Source: Clavulina sp. PMI_390 (taxonomy: Eukaryota > Basidiomycota > Agaricomycetes > Cantharellales > Hydnaceae). Taken from it: a stretch of 64,000 nucleotides of DNA. Location of the stretch: NCBI GenBank assembly GCA_015039315.1, contig WIDE01000027.1, forward strand, positions 104,116-168,115, read 5' to 3'. The notes below the pieces were generated by a model. It saw only the letters and a program-made list of their open reading frames with translations, had not been told where the DNA came from and ran no database searches. The number at the start of each line of letters is the position of its first letter. Position 1 is the first letter of the stretch. Shown here one piece after another: positions 60,560 through 64,000 of this stretch. Both the position numbers and the translations under genes were made by a program.

Positions 60560-61403
60560 GATATGGTCTACTCATACATGTACCTTGTCCCACATCCTCG
60601 GAGCAATGTTAGAATCAAAGGAGACTGAAGAGTTATTCACTTATTCAAATCATGAATGATTGCGGGGATAATTGGGGTACGGTCCATATAGTTCGTAGTC
60701 TTGTTGGTATGCAACGCGAGCTTTCGCCGATCCTCCAGCAGCTGCCACGTAGGATTGACGAGATATAACCTCGAGGAACCGAATCAGCGACCGTCACGAG
60801 ATTCGGCCATCGGGTACTTTTCCCCAGATTGCATGGTCGCAAGGATGGTCACAAGAGAGACTTCAGGAAGAGCACGAGAGCTACGCGATCAGGGTCGACT
60901 TGATTGTCCTCAGCAGAACCAAACGCGGGGCGATTCAGTATGAATGAGAGTTCGGTGCTAAAATATTATGATGTTTTGGTCTCCAGAGAGCTGGAAATCG
61001 TTTGTAACACGGCGAAGTACGCTGCTGGTGTCAAGAGAGCGAGGAGTTGCCATACGATGCCAACACGCGTAAACAAAGGCCCCTCATGCGGAGAGAACAC
61101 CATTCGAAGCACCATTTGATCATGACTATTCTCCGAAACACGCCCATAGCACAAGTCCGGCGTGCCTCCGAGAGGTTCCTGAGCGGTGGAGGTGCCAAGT
61201 TCATTTTAGGTAATGATATTGAAAGCCCATCACCGAGGTGCCTCCCTCCTCCTTGTTTCGACTGCCTCGGCGGCCGCATCATGCATTCGGGGTATCGGAA
61301 AAATAGGCTCGGGGCCAAGAACCCCAAAGGTGCCAAGTGAGGGTAAATGTCAATTAAACATGAGTGTACTCTATTCAATCTATCAAACACTATTAACGTT
61401 AGC
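60560..61403. other. Promoter of cellobiohydrolase copy 2 and intergenic DNA
   Basis: The first 250 nt carry the promoter blocks shared with copy 1. From 60900 to 61400 there are only short overlapping frames with no recognisable motif. Confidence 0.4.
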
Positions 61404-63140
61404 CTAGGAAGACTTGGCCGATTCAGCCCCACTTATCGTGGCGTTTGCAGACTCGTCCCCAAGATTCTCCGATTTTACCTCCGGCTCGACATCGACAAAC
61501 ACTCGAAGGGCACTCGCGAACCTCGGATCCCACGCGACTCCCACGTCCTTGCGCAACCAGCTCCATGCGCTCTCATCGCTTGTCCACTTCTTCTCCTTGG
61601 TCATCCTTTGCTCACGCAGCTCCACTTCGGTCTTGGGCGGGTACGCCACTTCGTCCTTGGTGGGCTCGCGTTCGCCTCGGGCAAGATCGCGCGCAAGCTT
61701 GAGCTTATTGGGGAGCTCCTTGTAATATTCCTTGCGCGCTTTGTTGGTGATCTTGGGAAGGTCAGCGAAAGAGTTGCCAAACATTGCTTCTGTGTCTTCC
61801 GCAAAGGAGAGATCGCCGTCCGTGCCCGCTAGACCGAGAACAGGAGTGGGGACAGGGAATGAGACGGTGGACCCCGAGGACGAGTCGGCCTCGGGCACTG
61901 GATCGGACATGCTGGATGCGGTATCATCTTCAGGAGATGGTGTTGTGGAGGTAGGAGGAATAATGGGACGCGATGAGCTCATGACAATCTTGTATGCAGC
62001 TTCACAGCCCTCCCTCACGAACTTGCGCTCGTTGAAGAAATCGACAATCATCATCGGGAAGCTCAGAACACCCATGCGGTTCTCATAATGGACAAGGAGG
62101 AGAGGCGGTTGTGTAGGAATCGAATCGGGAACTCTGGTCATGTATTCGGGGACAGAGGCTGGTGATGATGGGGTGACGGGTGGGGGAGGAGGGGGAGGTG
62201 TTGAACGTGGGACGGGAGCGAAGAGGGATGAAGGGCGTGGGGCGGTCGCGGAAGGTAAAAACTGGGATTTCGGAGGTGTGGGAGCTGGGGTAGGATCAGA
62301 GGATGCAGGCTCATCGTCGAGCGAGCCAACGATGGGGGTTTCTTCGGGTTCGTCGAAATGCCCATCTTCAGCCAGGCGATTTGCCAGCATTTCCTCGGCA
62401 TCTTTCTTTTCAAGTGACTCGGTCCAACCGTCTCGGAGGCCACGCATATATTCTTTGAACGTATGGCGACCAATCAGGATTGTGCCACCCTCGAGCCAGC
62501 GTTGGTGCTGTTTCTCCTTGTCATCCGACAGAGAAGGTGGCTTCCACGGGGACGGAGCAGGCGCCAAGCCTACGAGTTCTCGGCGATAATCTATGGCTTT
62601 ATCCCGAATGAGTTCAGAGATAGCTCCGTATTGATTGCCATTCTTGGTCTCATAGTCAATTGCGGCTGCGACTAGGACAGGCTGACAAGAGAAATATAAT
62701 TTATGAATGAGGTATGACGAATGCACAGAAGGACATAGACGCACCTTGACATATCTCTTGAAGTACTTCATACTCCTGTCATATTCGTCATCCCCAGGCC
62801 ACTTGCACGCGTACACCTGGACTTTACGCGGCAGCTCCATACTCCCAAGCGGCACCTCGGCGAGATGCCTGACCTTGGCCGCGTATTCCTCCTTAATTTG
62901 ACGGCATTTCCTGCGGTCATCCACGTAGAGATAGCTAAGTGAACCAACAACACCCCAGAAGATGAGCCAATTTCGTCCAGGAAGCTTGGGACGACGAATC
63001 CAGCTTGCTGGAATGCCGGTGTATTGCAGAGCAGCAACAATCCCACTTGGGGGTGGTGGCTTCGGAGGTAGGCCCGGTGTACTCGAGCTCGCTGGCCCTG
63101 GTGCGGGCGCTGTGGAGAACCGGAAACGGGTGGGACGCAT
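61404..63140 (-). CDS. Tim54, mitochondrial inner-membrane TIM22 complex subunit
   Basis: Part of the TIM22 carrier translocase of the mitochondrial inner membrane. The ATG at 63138-63140 gives MRPTRFRFSTAPAPGPASSS and a Pro-rich stretch, then the conserved GIVAALQYTGIPASWIRRPK and LPGRNWLIFWGVVGSLSYLY (single membrane span). These are followed by YDDRRKCRQ-type and LPRKVQVYACKWPGDDEYDR. After the intron come PVLVAAAIDYETKNG, the Pro-rich loop (STPPPPPPPVTPSS), GVLSFPMMIVDFFNERKFVR and ITNKARKEYYKELPNKLKLA, with stop at 61404. One 63-nt intron (about 62682-62744) is a multiple of three with no in-frame stop, so retention would add 21 residues. About 557 aa when spliced. The upstream open frame to 63206 has no ATG. 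Confidence 0.85.
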   Translation of the reverse strand: MRPTRFRFSTAPAPGPASSSTPGLPPKPPPPSGIVAALQYTGIPASWIRRPKLPGRNWLIFWGVVGSLSYLYVDDRRKCRQIKEEYAAKVRHLAEVPLGSMELPRKVQVYACKWPGDDEYDRSMKYFKRYVKVRLCPSVHSSYLIHKLYFSCQPVLVAAAIDYETKNGNQYGAISELIRDKAIDYRRELVGLAPAPSPWKPPSLSDDKEKQHQRWLEGGTILIGRHTFKEYMRGLRDGWTESLEKKDAEEMLANRLAEDGHFDEPEETPIVGSLDDEPASSDPTPAPTPPKSQFLPSATAPRPSSLFAPVPRSTPPPPPPPVTPSSPASVPEYMTRVPDSIPTQPPLLLVHYENRMGVLSFPMMIVDFFNERKFVREGCEAAYKIVMSSSRPIIPPTSTTPSPEDDTASSMSDPVPEADSSSGSTVSFPVPTPVLGLAGTDGDLSFAEDTEAMFGNSFADLPKITNKARKEYYKELPNKLKLARDLARGEREPTKDEVAYPPKTEVELREQRMTKEKKWTSDESAWSWLRKDVGVAWDPRFASALRVFVDVEPEVKSENLGDESANATISGAESAKSS

Positions 63141-63386
63141 ATCCTGAGGCCCACAGGAAATTTGGAGGAGCGTCAATAGCACCAAACAAGACCTCGGTGT
63201 AAACAATCTCTTCGTCCCTCTACTTCAGGCGGCAATCACAATCGGGAAAGCTCCACAGCCAACAATGTTCAATTGAATCAAATTTGTACATCTTTCAGCT
63301 GTGAAAATCTGCAGCTCGTAGCCGAGTGCTGATATGTAGGATGCCCTACAACCCCATCACAATTGATGTGTGAGGAATGGAGTACC
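63141..63386. other. Intergenic between Tim54 and HypK-like gene
   Basis: About 246 nt, holding the Tim54 promoter/leader and the 3' flank of the next gene. No feature resolved. Confidence 0.4.
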
Positions 63387-63817
63387 TCACTCCGCTTTGG
63401 TAGGTAGTTGGGGAGGTGCAACAAGGGTATTGATTGTAGCCGTTAGATCCCCCTTGTGTTGTACAAGGGCTTTCTCAGCTTGTGCCTTTGTGATCTCAAA
63501 CTCCTTGATCTAGCGAAGAAGAGGCTTTGGGATTAGCTTCGTGGGTGACAATTACTGGCTGTGCATAGACTCACCAGTAGCTCCAGATGGTCCTTTTTGA
63601 TGTCGACCCCATGAGGAGCCTCCTTAGGCTTCCTCGCTGGTGCTTCAAATGCTCCAGAAGCGAATGCCTCTTCTAGTCGTTTTTTGTTGTACGAAAGTCC
63701 ATCCTGGAACTAGAATCATAAAACGATACATTAGGATATGCAACGAAGGCCTTGGTAGTTGTGTAACATACATACCTCGACGATCACCTCTGCTTCAGGC
63801 TTGCCATTGCTCGCCAT
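63387..63817 (-). CDS. HypK-like UBA-domain protein (NatA partner type)
   Basis: A 99-aa protein from three exons. Exon 1 is MASNGKPEAEVIVE (start 63815-63817); exon 2 is FQDGLSYNKKRLEEAFASGA through HGVDIKKDHLELL; exon 3 is IKEFEITKAQAEKALVQHKG, ending PPQLPTKAE. The C-terminal 45 residues form a UBA-like three-helix domain of the kind found in HypK and in the alpha subunit of the nascent-chain complex. HypK binds and tunes the ribosome-associated N-terminal acetyltransferase NatA. The size and the layout (charged N-part, helix, UBA) fit HypK better than NAC-alpha, because the NAC barrel is missing. Assignment rests on pattern only. Confidence 0.65.
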
Positions 63818-64000
63818 CGGGTGTTGGATCGAGGGCCCTAAGCGCCAAGTATAAAGTCACGAGATTGTGGCGCAAAAGATTTTTTTCTTCTTGACTTTCA
63901 ACCCCTCCACTCTCGAACATTCTTGCGATGCTGTTTTCTTCAACAGTCGTGGGGCCTACAGTGGGGGAAGTCGCAGGAAGAAGAACCAACTGTGCATCGT
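63818..64000. other. Window end, promoter of HypK-like gene
   Basis: No coding exon that I can support; the minus frame at 63795-63989 overlaps the HypK start out of frame. Confidence 0.35.

Noticed and set aside
61414..62589. Several plus frames antisense to Tim54
   Set aside because: Shadows of the long, motif-bearing Tim54 frame.

Overview
This is a fungal nuclear segment. Genes are split by many short introns (about 45-65 nt, mostly GT-AG, a few apparently GC-AG). The recognisable proteins are a fungal vacuolar membrane protease, Vam7, Tim54, Doa1, a ferric reductase and two CBM1-GH6 cellobiohydrolases. Intron density, the tandem arrestin-like genes and the cellulase pair point to a basidiomycete (Agaricomycetes). 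A Rhizoctonia/Ceratobasidium-type lineage is my guess only. No window-scale bacterial or viral features, rRNA, convincing tRNA or CRISPR array were seen.

Layout. 1-207 (-): 5' end of an acidic unknown protein. 411-4195 (-): M28 vacuolar membrane protease. 4.2-13.9 kb: gene-poor, with only unassigned fragments. 13.9-16.0 kb (+): indoleamine 2,3-dioxygenase. 16.0-24.7 kb: second gene-poor block. 24.7-28.3 kb (+): Doa1/PLAA. 28.8-36.4 kb (-): five tiny paralogous genes reconstructed here as single-dsRBD-like microproteins. 37.1-38.3 kb (+): Vam7. 38.5-40.6 kb (-): ferric reductase. 41.5-51.2 kb (+): four tandem arrestin-like genes with a sixth dsRBD-like gene between copies 2 and 3. 52.8-53.5 kb (-): mitochondrial rhodanese. 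53.9-54.3 kb (+): seventh dsRBD-like gene. 55.8-60.3 kb (-): two tandem GH6 cellobiohydrolases. 61.4-63.1 kb (-): Tim54. 63.4-63.8 kb (-): HypK-like protein.

The most unusual content is the family of seven 78-98 aa proteins. Each is a single domain patterned like a dsRNA-binding fold. All share two intron positions and phases, and three start with a 4-10 nt coding exon. They are easily missed because no exon is long. The other multi-copy sets are the arrestin-like array, in which every copy has a PPxY-type motif, and the cellulase pair, whose promoters were duplicated along with the genes. The remaining genes are housekeeping: vacuole (M28 protease, Vam7), ubiquitin/Cdc48 (Doa1), mitochondrion (Tim54, rhodanese) and tryptophan catabolism (IDO). 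I see no single pathway linking them.

All gene models were spliced by eye from the sequence. Domain names come from motif recognition, not database searches.
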